The position numbers were made by a program, and so were the translations under genes. From Bradyrhizobium sp. Ai1a-2 (lineage in GTDB: Bacteria > Pseudomonadota > Alphaproteobacteria > Rhizobiales > Xanthobacteraceae), in assembly GCF_000426245.1 (NCBI RefSeq), contig NZ_AUEZ01000010.1:62001-126000 (forward strand): 64,000 nt of DNA, in the 5' to 3' direction. Positions 27,028-35,965 of this stretch are shown in pieces; position 1 is the first letter of the stretch, and the number at the start of each line of letters is the position of its first letter. The notes under the pieces are model-generated. The model was not told the DNA's origin. It saw only the letters and a list, made by a program, of their open reading frames with translations, and did no database searches.

Positions 27028-27765
27028 ATGGAGACGTCGTTGACCAGGGCCATTACCATCATCGCGCTGACCTGCTTCCTTCTGGTTGGCGTCGCCGCCA
27101 CCAGCATTTTGAGCCGTGACAGTGTGCCGATGCCGCGCAATGTTGCGGAGGAGACAGCGCCCGCTCATCCCGTCTCCAACAAGGAGAGCAAGAAGGACCG
27201 CCTTGCGGTGGTGGCCTACGCGCTCCCCGCCTATGAGCCGCAGCCGCAGACCCCGGCGCAGGCTCAGCTTCAGGCCCAGGCCCAGGCCGCCATTCCGGAG
27301 CTCACGGCCTCGCTGCGCCAGGCCTATGCCTCGACCGACCCGGCCGATGTCGGCCTGCCGAAATTGACTGAGCCGCCAGCGAACCAGCCGGCAACCGCCC
27401 AGCCGGCCACGCCGGCGCCCGCCAAGCCGAAGGCTGTTGCCAAGCCCGCGCTGCAGAAGAACTACGCGCTGCTCAGCGACGCGCAGATCGCCGGCATCAA
27501 GGACCGGCTGAAGCTGACCTCGTCGCAGGAATATTATTGGCCTGCGGTTGAGACCGCGCTCCGCGCCGTCGCCCGCAAGATCCACCAGAAGCGCCAGACC
27601 GACCCGAACGCGACCGGCGTACCGATCGATCCGGACTCCGAAGAAGTGCAGCAATTGAAATCGGCGGCAATGCCGCTCCTGTTCCAGTTGCGCGAAGACC
27701 AGAAGAACGAAGTCCGCTCGCTCGCCCGCATCATCGGCTTGGAAAAAGTTGCCGCGATGATCTGA
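27028..27765 (+). CDS. Membrane-anchored or secreted hypothetical with Ala/Pro linker
   Basis: The 245-residue protein has an N-terminal membrane segment (TRAITIIALTCFLLVGVAA), a long Ala/Gln/Pro linker (QAQLQAQAQAA, then PATPAPAKPKAVAKP) and a C-terminal helical domain of about 100 residues (LSDAQIAGIKDRLKLTSSQE, MPLLFQLREDQKNEVRSLAR). The C-terminal part resembles the helical domains of periplasmic Spy/CpxP-like proteins in style, but I cannot confirm it. An earlier ATG at 26980 is possible. Function unknown. Confidence 0.6.
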   Translation: METSLTRAITIIALTCFLLVGVAATSILSRDSVPMPRNVAEETAPAHPVSNKESKKDRLAVVAYALPAYEPQPQTPAQAQLQAQAQAAIPELTASLRQAYASTDPADVGLPKLTEPPANQPATAQPATPAPAKPKAVAKPALQKNYALLSDAQIAGIKDRLKLTSSQEYYWPAVETALRAVARKIHQKRQTDPNATGVPIDPDSEEVQQLKSAAMPLLFQLREDQKNEVRSLARIIGLEKVAAMI

Positions 27766-27910
27766 GCGGCGCGCCACTTGCGCCCTCGCACTTTTTAATC
27801 TCCTCGATCAGCGGCGTTGCGCTTCGCCGCGCCAGCTTTCCCCTCGAGCGTTCCACAGGAACATCGCTTCCGCTCGCACGTTGCCTGCGGCGGACGAGAG
27901 GGAGCCTGTC

Positions 27911-28564
27911 ATGCGCACAACGACCGCTTTTTTTGCGGGTGTGGGAACTGTGGTCATCGCGATCGCGGCAGGTCTGGGCGGCGGCATGGTGATTGCCGAC
28001 ATCATGAGCCCACATCAGCCAAGGCCCGGCGCAGAGCGGCTGACAAAGCTCGATCAGCGCAACACGGGGCCTGTCGCCACATCGAATGCCCCGGCTGAGC
28101 CGGTATCTTATCTCGCCGCGACCCAGGCCGCCGCGACCACCCCGGTGACCGTTAATCCGGCGCCGCAAACGACGCCGCAGCAAGCGGAGCCGGCGTCGCA
28201 AACCAACACCGCTCAAGCCGCCGCAGCGCCGAGCGAGCCCGAGCGCTCTGCCGCTCAACCAGCGGTCAACGCACAGCCGCCGGCGCAAGCCACGGCGCGC
28301 GCTTCGACCATTTCTTCCGGTGACGTGCAGACAAAACCGCGCGACGCCGAATCCAAGCGCGACGCCCGCCGCGCCGAGGAGCGGCGCAAAGCGGAGCGCC
28401 GTCAGCAATGGACCGAGCGTCGCCGCATCCGCGAGCCGCGCGAGGACGAATTGCGCGACGTCGAGCGTAGCGTGAGGGAAGACACCGAACGGTCACGTAT
28501 CCTCGAGGCCGAGCCGGTAAGCGTCGGGACGCCAAGGATCAGGTTGTTCAGCGACGAGGATTAG
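27911..28564 (+). CDS. Hypothetical membrane-anchored protein with charged C-terminal coil
   Basis: The 217-residue protein has one N-terminal membrane segment (TTAFFAGVGTVVIAIAAGLG), an Ala/Pro/Thr/Gln-rich disordered centre, and a strongly charged helix (RDARRAEERRKAERRQQWTE). GGGAG precedes the ATG at a good distance. The composition suggests an inner-membrane protein with a periplasmic tail. Its TAG stop (28562-28564) coincides with the edge of a degenerate TAGAGC repeat. Confidence 0.6.
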   Translation: MRTTTAFFAGVGTVVIAIAAGLGGGMVIADIMSPHQPRPGAERLTKLDQRNTGPVATSNAPAEPVSYLAATQAAATTPVTVNPAPQTTPQQAEPASQTNTAQAAAAPSEPERSAAQPAVNAQPPAQATARASTISSGDVQTKPRDAESKRDARRAEERRKAERRQQWTERRRIREPREDELRDVERSVREDTERSRILEAEPVSVGTPRIRLFSDED

Positions 28565-28616
28565 TGCGTTTTCGAGCGAAGTGGTCGGTTCTGATTCAAT
28601 CAGAACCGAAGCTCTG
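28562..28616. repeat. Degenerate TAGAGC repeat, copy D5 (inverted, internally deleted)
   Basis: It reads TAGTGCGTTTTCGAGCGAAG then TCGGTTCTGATTCAATCAGA, the reverse complement of the 105-bp element with the middle removed. The first three bases are the stop codon of the preceding gene. Confidence 0.75.
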
Positions 28617-28643
28617 GTCTGGCAGTCGAGCGGCGATCTGCGA

Positions 28644-28946
28644 TCAATGCAGCAGGTCGAACGCCGCCACGCGATTGATGTCGGCCAGGCGGCGATCGGC
28701 ATTGCCCTGAAGATCGAGGCTTCCAACCAGGTCAAGCAGACGCTGATAGGCATGGTCCGCGACATCAACGGGCAGAGGCTCTTCATCAAAGGCCTCGATA
28801 TAGCCGCCGACGAGATCGCTCAGCAGCCGGCACAAAGCCTGCTGCCCGGGCTCGTTCCTTACTAGCGCGTCAAGTTGTTGCTGGAAGTTTCGGAAGGTTC
28901 GCAAGCCATGGTGCTGCTGCGAGAGCCATCCATGCAAGTCGTTCAT
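28644..28946 (-). CDS. Hypothetical protein, 100 residues
   Basis: A helical cytoplasmic protein beginning MNDLHGWLSQQHHGLRTFRN, with QQLDALVRNEPGQQALCRLL and DHAYQRLLDLVGSLDLQ. GAAGAGG lies about six bases upstream of ATG 28946 on the minus strand, and the predicted protein looks like a folded helical bundle rather than a shadow frame. I do not recognise the family. It is 112 bases downstream of a very small membrane-protein gene on the same strand. Confidence 0.6.
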   Translation of the reverse strand: MNDLHGWLSQQHHGLRTFRNFQQQLDALVRNEPGQQALCRLLSDLVGGYIEAFDEEPLPVDVADHAYQRLLDLVGSLDLQGNADRRLADINRVAAFDLLH

Positions 28947-29058
28947 ATGAGCCTCTTCAAGCTACCGAAGAAGCTACCGGCTTATACACGCGGCCGGCCT
29001 CTCGCGCCACCGCAATTTTTTTGCGCTGCAGCTCTTGAAGGAGATGGAACGGGCAACA

Positions 29059-29235
29059 TCAACTTTCGTTGCGCCAGCCTCCCAACAGGAAAACCTTGCG
29101 CGGTCTGCGATTTGCTCCCGCCTGCGCCTGCACGTCGGGAAGATCGACGCTGCTTCGCTTCATCAGGACCTTGGCGATGATCCCGATGATCAAGAAGGGC
29201 GCCACATAGATCACGAACACTTCAAGTGCGCGCAT
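29059..29235 (-). CDS. Small single-span membrane protein, 58 residues
   Basis: Reading the minus strand from ATG 29235 gives MRALEVFVIYVAPFLIIGII followed by AKVLMKRSSVD and a polar tail ending GGWRNES, with the stop at 29059-29061. GGAG lies eight bases upstream of the start. The layout is one N-out membrane helix with a basic cytoplasmic flank (KVLMKR). Function unknown; possibly an envelope small protein. Confidence 0.6.
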   Translation of the reverse strand: MRALEVFVIYVAPFLIIGIIAKVLMKRSSVDLPDVQAQAGANRRPRKVFLLGGWRNES

Positions 29236-29470
29236 GGGACCGCTCCATCGTGGACCCCCCCATCATAGCACAGGGCATTCTTCATGTCGGTAAGGAAGGT
29301 GCGCTACGCCGCGCCTGGGCGGAAGCGACGCATGGATTGCCAGAACGGTGCGGTGCAAAAGGTTACCCGGCAGAGCCGACGCTGTCCCGGTCTGGAGCCG
29401 GTTCGGGCGGGCTTCCGCCTCGCCACGCCGTTATCGAAATTGGACAGGCGTGCTAGTATCGACAGTTGTT

Positions 29471-29548
29471 CAAGCCCAAGTCTTAAGCCTAAGTCTCGAG
29501 CTCAGGTCTCGAGCTCAAGTCTCAAGCCCGAGTCTTTGGGTGACGTCT
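29471..29548 (+). repeat. Six tandem 13-bp repeats upstream of the sugar ABC operon
   Basis: Six consecutive 13-mers, each ending GTCT: CAAGCCCAAGTCT, TAAGCCTAAGTCT, CGAGCTCAGGTCT, CGAGCTCAAGTCT, CAAGCCCGAGTCT and the diverged TTGGGTGACGTCT. The array ends 49 bases before the binding-protein start. It may be an operator array or leader; it has no coding reason. The rest of 29236-29597 shows nothing clear. Confidence 0.75.
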
Positions 29549-29597
29549 GCATGCAAAGAGGAGAATTCAACCTACGACATAACAGGGAGGACAGGTC

Positions 29598-30932
29598 ATG
29601 GCTCGCATAAGTCGGCGTGAGCTTTTTAAGCTTTCCGGCGGTGGTGCAGTTGCGGCGAGGACTGGGGGATTAGCGTCAATTCTTGCCCTGAAGCAGGCGC
29701 CCGCCTACGCACAGGCAACGACGATTCACTGGCTGCGCTGGAACGATTTCGTTCCTGCCTCGGATGACGTGCTTCGCAAGGTGATCGTTCCCGAATGCGT
29801 CAAGGCGCTCGGCATCAAGCTCAACATCGAGATGATCAACGGCAATGACATCCAGGCACGCACCACTTCCGCGATTCAGTCGGGCACCGGTCCGGATGTA
29901 ATCTGCGCGCTCAACAACTGGGCGCAGCTCTATCCCGAGAGCGTCATCGACGTCAGCGATGTGGCAGAGGAGATCGGCCAGGCGCAGGGCGGCTTCTACG
30001 AGGAATCACGCGTCGTCGCCAATGACGGTAAGAAATGGATCGCGGTCCCCTGGTGCGTGCTCGGCGCGCAGTTGGCGTACCGCAAGTCCTGGTTCGCGGA
30101 GATCGGGTACGACGCGCCAAAGTTCCCGCAGACCTGGGAGGAATATCGCGAAGCCGGCAAGAAGCTGAAGGCCAAGGGCCGGCCCCTGGGACAGACGGTC
30201 GGCCACAGCTTCGGCGATCCGCCGACCTATGCCTATCCGTATCTTTGGTCATGGGGCGGCAAGGAGGTCGAAGCGGGCGGCAGGACGGTGGTGCTGAACT
30301 CCAGCGCGACGGTCGATTCCGTCAAGTTCGCCGTCGGCTTCTGGAACGACGCTTATGACGAGGGTGGGCTCGCCTGGGACGACACCAGCAACAACCGGGC
30401 CTTCCTCGCCGGCACGATCAGCAGCACATTAAACGGCGCCTCGATCTATATCGAGGCCAAGCGCAAGCCCCAGGTCTATCTGACCGAAACCGGCGCCCCG
30501 CTGTGGCAAGACATCCTGCACGCGCCGCTGCCCAAGGGGAACGCCGGCCAGTTCGGCTATCACCTGCCGATGTCGAACATGCTGATGAAGTATGTGAAGG
30601 ACCAGAAGGCCGGCAAGGAGTTCCTGCGCTGGATCACCTCCAAACCGGTCTATCAGGCATGGTTCGATTCCCAGCAGGGCTACTCCGTCGGAGCGACCAC
30701 GGTTTGGGAGCAGGACAAGCTCTGGGAGAAGGACCCCGTGATGCTGCCCTTCCGGACGGCGGCGCGGGCCGGACGCTTCCCCGGCTACGCCGGACCGGCC
30801 GACCGCCGCGCAGCTGAGGTGCTCAGCAAGTACATCATGGTCGACATGACGGCAAAGGCGATACAGGGCATGCCGCCGCAAGACGCGGTGAAATGGGCGC
30901 ACGACGAGGTCGCGAGGATTTATGCCGCTTGA
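29598..30932 (+). CDS. Carbohydrate ABC transporter substrate-binding protein (Tat-exported)
   Basis: The 444-residue periplasmic binding protein starts MARISRRELFKLSGGG, a twin-arginine signal, cleaved near AYA-QA. It is of the extracellular solute-binding protein 1 (MalE/UgpB) type: IHWLRWNDFVPASDDVLRKV, GTGPDVICALNNWAQLYPES, and TWEEYREAGKKLKAKG. GGGAGG lies six bases before the ATG. It heads a four-gene importer operon with two permeases and an ATPase. The sugar is unknown. Confidence 0.9.
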   Translation: MARISRRELFKLSGGGAVAARTGGLASILALKQAPAYAQATTIHWLRWNDFVPASDDVLRKVIVPECVKALGIKLNIEMINGNDIQARTTSAIQSGTGPDVICALNNWAQLYPESVIDVSDVAEEIGQAQGGFYEESRVVANDGKKWIAVPWCVLGAQLAYRKSWFAEIGYDAPKFPQTWEEYREAGKKLKAKGRPLGQTVGHSFGDPPTYAYPYLWSWGGKEVEAGGRTVVLNSSATVDSVKFAVGFWNDAYDEGGLAWDDTSNNRAFLAGTISSTLNGASIYIEAKRKPQVYLTETGAPLWQDILHAPLPKGNAGQFGYHLPMSNMLMKYVKDQKAGKEFLRWITSKPVYQAWFDSQQGYSVGATTVWEQDKLWEKDPVMLPFRTAARAGRFPGYAGPADRRAAEVLSKYIMVDMTAKAIQGMPPQDAVKWAHDEVARIYAA

Positions 30933-31025
30933 TGCCTCTTCTTCCGCGCGCTAGGTTTTGATCTCTCGCCCCGGTGCTGCGGCCCGCGGCCGCAGCGCTC
31001 CGGCAGCCGTTCGGAGAATCGCTCG

Positions 31026-31967
31026 ATGGTCATCGACTCCGTCGCCGCTGCAAGACCCTATGTGGCCGCGCCGCGGCGCGGGCCGGTTACGCGAGTCCTT
31101 GAGAACGAGCGCTGGTTCGCTTTCTTCTTGCTGCTGCCGACCGCGGTGCTGCTCGGCCTCTTCATCGCCTATCCTTTCGTCAAGGGCGTGATGCTGGCGG
31201 TGACCGACGCCAAGGTCGGCGTGCCCGGAAACTTCGTCGGACTGCAGAATTTCGCAGTGCTGATGAACGACAGCATCTTCCGCATCGCGGTCTGGAACAC
31301 GATCCTCTACACGGCGGTGACCACCGTTTTCAAGCTGGCGCTCGGCTTGTGGCTTGCCCTGTTGCTCAATCGCCATTTCAGGGCAAAGGCGCTGACCCGC
31401 GCCTTCATCCTGTTGCCCTTCATCATCCCGACCGTGCTCTCGACCTTTGCGTGGAAGTGGATGTTCGATCCGACCTTCAGCGTCATCAACTGGACGCTCT
31501 TTCACCTCGGCATCATCCGCACCCGCATCAATTGGCTGGGCGACCCCCAACTTGCGCTGATCTCGGTGATGATCGTCAATGTCTGGCGCGGCGTGCCGTT
31601 CTACGCAATCAGCCTGCTCGCTGGATTGCAGACCATCAACCCGGAACTGGCCGAGGCGGCCGCGATCGACGGCGCGCGGCCCTGGCAGCGTTTCCGCTAC
31701 ATCACCTGGCCTTTGCTGCTGCCGGTTACCATGGTCGTCGTGCTGTTCTCGGTAATCCAGACGTTCGCCGATTTCCAGCTCGTCTATATCCTGACCGGCG
31801 GCGGACCGGCCAACGCCACGCAGCTCTTCGCCACCTATGCCTATCAGGTCGGCGTCGGCACGGGTCTCTTGAGCGAGGGCGCGGCGATATCGCTCGCGAT
31901 GTTCCCGGTGCTGCTTATCGTCGTCGTCGTGCAGCTCCTCTATATCCGCCGCGTGGAGACACACTGA
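31026..31967 (+). CDS. Sugar ABC transporter permease (MalF/UgpA type)
   Basis: The 313-residue inner-membrane permease has six or so spans, with the conserved EAA loop ELAEAAAIDGARPWQRFRYI that docks to the ATPase. It begins after an N-terminal cytoplasmic segment of about 35 residues. Its stop overlaps the start of the next permease by one base (TGATG), so the two are translated in coupling. It forms a heterodimer with the next gene product. Confidence 0.9.
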   Translation: MVIDSVAAARPYVAAPRRGPVTRVLENERWFAFFLLLPTAVLLGLFIAYPFVKGVMLAVTDAKVGVPGNFVGLQNFAVLMNDSIFRIAVWNTILYTAVTTVFKLALGLWLALLLNRHFRAKALTRAFILLPFIIPTVLSTFAWKWMFDPTFSVINWTLFHLGIIRTRINWLGDPQLALISVMIVNVWRGVPFYAISLLAGLQTINPELAEAAAIDGARPWQRFRYITWPLLLPVTMVVVLFSVIQTFADFQLVYILTGGGPANATQLFATYAYQVGVGTGLLSEGAAISLAMFPVLLIVVVVQLLYIRRVETH

Positions 31968-32818
31968 TGATAGAGGGTGCGCGCTGGCGTCGTTGGGTCT
32001 TCTTCAATCTCCCGCTCGTGCTGTTCGTGGTCGGGCTGCTGTTCCCGTTCTATTGGATGATGGTCACGACGGTGCGGCCGGACGCCGAGCTCTATCGTCC
32101 GTGGATGGCGCCGAACTACACGCCGTTCTGGACGCTCAATCCGACCCTCGACCATATCCGGTACCTCCTGGACGAAACGCTGTTCAGCAGATGGATGCTG
32201 AACACCTTCTTCATCTCGGTGCTGGCCACGGTGATCTCGCTGTTCTGCGGGCTCCTCGCCGGCTACGCGCTTTCCCGGCTCAAATTTCCGTTCGCCGGCA
32301 GCCTCGGCACCGGAATCTTCATCACCTATCTCGTGCCGCAGACGCTGCTGTTCATTCCGCTCGCCGATATCATCCGCAACTTCCGCCTCGGCGATACGCC
32401 CTGGGCGCTCGTTCTCACATACCCGACCTTCCTCATTCCGTTCTGCACCTGGCTGCTGATGGGTTACTTCAAGGCGATCCCGCGCGAGCTCGAGGAATGC
32501 GCCCGGATCGACGGCGCGACGCGCTGGCAGGCGATGGTCTACATCGTCTTCCCGGTCGCCGTGCCGGGTATCCTGTCAGCCGGAATCTTCGCCTTCACGC
32601 TGTCGTGGAACGAGTTCATCTATGCCCTCGTCTTCCTGTCCTCGCCGGAGCAGAAGACGGTCGCCGTCGGCATCACCTCGGAGCTTGTCCGCGGCGACGT
32701 GTTCTACTGGGGCTCGCTGATGGCCGGCGCCCTTCTCGGTTCGGTGCCGGTGGCGCTAATCTATTCGTTCTTTGTCGAGTACTACGTCGCCGGCATCACC
32801 GGCTCCGTCAAAGGGTGA
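31967..32818 (+). CDS. Sugar ABC transporter permease (MalG type)
   Basis: A 283-residue partner permease with the MalG-type EAA loop ELEECARIDGATRWQAMVYI and the usual C-terminal span (IYSFFVEYYVAGITGSVKG). The ATG at 31967 overlaps the upstream stop; the longer frame from 31349 is a shadow of the first permease. It lies 22 bases before the ATPase start. Confidence 0.9.
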   Translation: MIEGARWRRWVFFNLPLVLFVVGLLFPFYWMMVTTVRPDAELYRPWMAPNYTPFWTLNPTLDHIRYLLDETLFSRWMLNTFFISVLATVISLFCGLLAGYALSRLKFPFAGSLGTGIFITYLVPQTLLFIPLADIIRNFRLGDTPWALVLTYPTFLIPFCTWLLMGYFKAIPRELEECARIDGATRWQAMVYIVFPVAVPGILSAGIFAFTLSWNEFIYALVFLSSPEQKTVAVGITSELVRGDVFYWGSLMAGALLGSVPVALIYSFFVEYYVAGITGSVKG

Positions 32819-32839
32819 CGGTGAGCCAAAGGGTTGGCC

Positions 32840-33931
32840 ATGTCTCGGGTCATCATCCGGAATTTGAACAAGAGGTTTGACGGGGTCCATGCCGTCAAGG
32901 ACGTGAATCTTGAGATTCACGACAAGGAATTCGTGGTGCTTGTGGGTCCCTCGGGCTGCGGCAAAACGACCACCCTCCGCATGGTGGCCGGGCTCGAAAC
33001 CATCACCTCAGGCGAGATCCTGATCGGCGACCGCATCGTCAACGAGCTGCCCCCGATGGACCGCGACATCGCCATGGTGTTCCAGAACTACGCCCTTTAC
33101 CCGCACATGAGCGTCTACGACAACATGGCCTTCGGCCTGAAGATGCGCGGGTTCGATCGCACCGAGATCGCCAGCCGCGTGAAGGCCGCGGCCGAGATTC
33201 TTGGCATCGAGGAGCAGTTGCAACGCAAGCCGCGGCAGCTCTCCGGCGGCCAGCGGCAGCGCGTCGCCCTGGGCCGCGCCATCGTTCGACATCCGCAGGT
33301 GTTTCTGTTCGACGAGCCGCTATCGAACCTCGACGCCAAGCTGCGCATCCAGATGCGGGTGGAGATCAAGAAGATCCACGATCGCCTCGGCACCACCGCA
33401 ATCTACGTCACTCATGATCAGGTCGAAGCGATGACGCTTGGCGATCGCGTGGTCGTCATGAAGGATGGTCTCGTTCAGCAGGTGGGCGAGCCGCTCGAGC
33501 TCTACAACGAGCCCGCCAACCGCTTCGTCGCAGGCTTCATCGGCTCCCCCGCCATGAACTTCGCGACGGTGGAAATGGCCGACACTGACGGCGCGCTCTG
33601 GGCCCGCCATGAGGGCATCCGCCTCAAGCTGCCGGCCGCCATCGCGGACCGGCTCCGGCAGCATGTGGGGGGGAAGGTCACGCTTGGCATCCGGCCGGAG
33701 GATCTGCGCGTCGCGTCCGGCAGTGACACGGCGGACCTCAGCTTCGATGCCGTGGTCGAGGTCATCGAGAAGCTCGGCTCCCAGATCCTCCTTGATGTGA
33801 GGGTCGGCCCCAACATGATGGTGGCCGCAGTGGAGCCGACCGTGAAAGCGAAAGTCCACGACCGGCTTCGCCTCGCGCTGAATCCCGACCGGCTGTACTT
33901 CTTCGACCGCGTGTCGCAAGCCGCAATCTGA
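32840..33931 (+). CDS. Sugar ABC transporter ATP-binding protein (MalK/UgpC type)
   Basis: The 363-residue ATPase powers the importer. Walker A GPSGCGKTTT, Q-loop FQNYALYPHM, signature LSGGQRQRVALGRAI, Walker B FLFDEPLSNLD and switch VTHDQVEAMT are all present, followed by a C-terminal regulatory TOBE domain (from about residue 240). AAAGGG precedes the ATG at 32840. Short stretches of this gene recur as dead fragments at 35801-35910 and 45940-45963. Confidence 0.92.
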   Translation: MSRVIIRNLNKRFDGVHAVKDVNLEIHDKEFVVLVGPSGCGKTTTLRMVAGLETITSGEILIGDRIVNELPPMDRDIAMVFQNYALYPHMSVYDNMAFGLKMRGFDRTEIASRVKAAAEILGIEEQLQRKPRQLSGGQRQRVALGRAIVRHPQVFLFDEPLSNLDAKLRIQMRVEIKKIHDRLGTTAIYVTHDQVEAMTLGDRVVVMKDGLVQQVGEPLELYNEPANRFVAGFIGSPAMNFATVEMADTDGALWARHEGIRLKLPAAIADRLRQHVGGKVTLGIRPEDLRVASGSDTADLSFDAVVEVIEKLGSQILLDVRVGPNMMVAAVEPTVKAKVHDRLRLALNPDRLYFFDRVSQAAI

Positions 33932-33969
33932 TGTTGTTGTAGCTCTGGCCCGCTCGGGATGGGGCCGTG

Positions 33970-35658
33970 TTACTCGGTAGCCGCGGCGAGGTGCGGCTTG
34001 GAGAGGTGCTGCTTCAGCCGCGTGATTCCTTCCGGCGCCCAGTCGCGAACGTCAGTCACCTCGATCCACGCGTCGATGTAGTGCGCCGGAGCATAGACGT
34101 GGCCGTAGCCGATCGGCGCCTCGGTCGCCATGAACATGTCCAGCATCAATTGGAAAAGAGTTGCAATCGGGTACCAGCGCAATTGCGGCGACACGTCCGG
34201 GCCGCGCGGCGGCCGCATCCAGTCCGGCTCGCGATAGAGGCTGCGGTAGTCGAAAAAGGTCGCCGGATCGCTTGCATATTGCAGGTAGACGATCCGCACC
34301 GGCCCCCACGGGGCATTCGGGCCTGGGCGCTCGGCGGCCTCTCCGTGCTGGTTCATGAACCGCACGAACGACCCATCGCGAAAGCGGGGAAGCCAGGCGG
34401 GCGATCCGGGATTGCGATGGTCGGTGAGCCAGCGCCAGAGCCTGCTCGAATAGGGCGGCCCGCTCCAGAGCGCGCCATTGAAGGGGTCGCCCATCACTTC
34501 GATCAGGTCCGTCGCCTGTTCGGAATTCGCAGCGCCAAGACTGATACCGTGGAGATAAAGCCTCGGCCGGCTCTCCTTGGGCAGCGTGATCCAATATCCG
34601 TAGATCTCCGTGAAGAGGGCGCGCGCGACATCAGCGCTGTAGCCCGGATCCACGAGCAGGTAGAGCCAACTGGCGAGATAGGAGTACTGCAGAGCGACGC
34701 TCGCCACGTCACCGTTGTGCAGATATTCGACGCTGTCGATCGCCGCCGGGTCGACCCAGCCGGTGCCGGTCGGCGTTATCACGACAAGGACGGATCGTTC
34801 GAAACCGCCGACGCGCTTCAATTCTTCTAGCGCAAGCTTGGCGCGCCGCTCAAGCGTGTCCGCCGATCGCAATCCGACATAGGCGCGAATGGGCGCGAGC
34901 GCTCGCTTGCCCGACAAAGTGCGTATGTCTTCGCTGGTCGGCCCCGAGGAGATGAACTCTCGTCCCTGCCGCCCGAGCTTGTCCCAGGCGAGCAGGGAAG
35001 CGCTGCTTCCGGTCTTCAAAGGGTCTGTGGGCGGCCGAGTCTCCGGCTCGATCATTGCGTCGTATTCCCGGAAGGACGACTCCGCGACGTGCAGGAACGT
35101 CCGGAAGAGAACTCCATTGATGACCGACCAGAACAGCGCAACCGCTGCGATGACGCCGATGACGTTAGACACCCGCCCTGGCAGGAAGCGATTGACTCTT
35201 GTCGCCACAAAGCGAAGCGTCAGTCGAAAGAGCCGCGCGAGCGCGATCAGGACTGCGAAAACCGTCAGCGCAATCAGGCTGACCTCGAGCGGATACACCG
35301 TGTCGACTGGCTCGAGTTTCATCAACACACGGATTGAATTCTGCCATTGCGCCGCCTGCCAGAGGGAGCTGATCGCAACGATCGCGCCAGCGGTGGCGGC
35401 GGCGAGCTTGACGACGCGCAGAGAGCGGCCGGTGAGTTGCGCGAGCTCCATATAGGCCCAAAGCCAAACGCCAAACACGCCGATGCCGTATCCGGCCGCA
35501 AGCGAGCATCCCGAAAGCACGCCCTGCGTCAAATATGTCCGTGGCAACAGTGTCGGCGTCAGCGATGCGGCAAAAAAGAGCGTTCCGACGAGAATGCTGC
35601 CGGCAGAGAATGAAGGCCATAGCTTTCTCTTTATGGCTGGGAATCGATTCGTAACCAT
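33970..35658 (-). CDS. Membrane alpha/beta-hydrolase family protein
   Basis: The 562-residue protein has an N-terminal membrane part with about four spans (LVGTLFFAASLTPTLLPRTY first) and a C-terminal hydrolase domain in the Abhydrolase_9 style: LVVITPTGTGWVDPAAIDSV, LYLHGISLGAANSEQATD with the nucleophile Ser in GISLG, and WSGPPYSSRLWRWL. It may be a periplasmic esterase or lipase; substrate unknown. The start MVTNRFPAIKRKLWP at 35658 is set where the family starts; the frame upstream is noise. Convergent with the ABC operon. Confidence 0.8.
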   Translation of the reverse strand: MVTNRFPAIKRKLWPSFSAGSILVGTLFFAASLTPTLLPRTYLTQGVLSGCSLAAGYGIGVFGVWLWAYMELAQLTGRSLRVVKLAAATAGAIVAISSLWQAAQWQNSIRVLMKLEPVDTVYPLEVSLIALTVFAVLIALARLFRLTLRFVATRVNRFLPGRVSNVIGVIAAVALFWSVINGVLFRTFLHVAESSFREYDAMIEPETRPPTDPLKTGSSASLLAWDKLGRQGREFISSGPTSEDIRTLSGKRALAPIRAYVGLRSADTLERRAKLALEELKRVGGFERSVLVVITPTGTGWVDPAAIDSVEYLHNGDVASVALQYSYLASWLYLLVDPGYSADVARALFTEIYGYWITLPKESRPRLYLHGISLGAANSEQATDLIEVMGDPFNGALWSGPPYSSRLWRWLTDHRNPGSPAWLPRFRDGSFVRFMNQHGEAAERPGPNAPWGPVRIVYLQYASDPATFFDYRSLYREPDWMRPPRGPDVSPQLRWYPIATLFQLMLDMFMATEAPIGYGHVYAPAHYIDAWIEVTDVRDWAPEGITRLKQHLSKPHLAAATE

Positions 35659-35800
35659 CGTGCTGCGAGCGAAGTGCGGTCGGGAAAGCGCCGTTGAACG
35701 GATTGCAACAGCAGCGCGAGTATGCGGCGTACTGGCACAAGTGTCAGCCCTGTTTGCGAGTGGTCGCTCAATTGTCTTCGTGCCACCTGCTTTCGATACC

Positions 35801-35910
35801 AGCTTCGATGCCGTGGTCGAGGTCATCGAGAAGCTCGGCTCCCGAATTTCTCTTGGACGTCAGGGTCGGCCCCAGCACGATGGCGGCCGCGGTCGAGCAG
35901 ACCGTCCGCC
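35801..35910 (+). pseudogene. Relic of a MalK-type ATPase gene 3' end
   Basis: Bases 35801-35843 are identical for 43 bases to 33740-33782 inside the MalK-type gene (encoding FDAVVEVIEKLGS). The next 60 or so bases are similar but diverged and contain a one-base insertion, so the product shifts frame (then LLDVRVGPSTMAAAVEQTV). It has no start and lies in the gap before the second histidine kinase. It is a leftover of a second MalK gene or of a recombination event. Confidence 0.85.
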
Positions 35911-35965
35911 GGTGTGGAACCAAGGCCAGCGTCGGGAATTATCGCCCCCAAAGGGCGTTACGGTC

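Noticed and set aside
31349..31966. Upstream extension of the second sugar permease
   Set aside because: It overlaps the first permease in another frame; the permease starts at 31967, where stop and start overlap.
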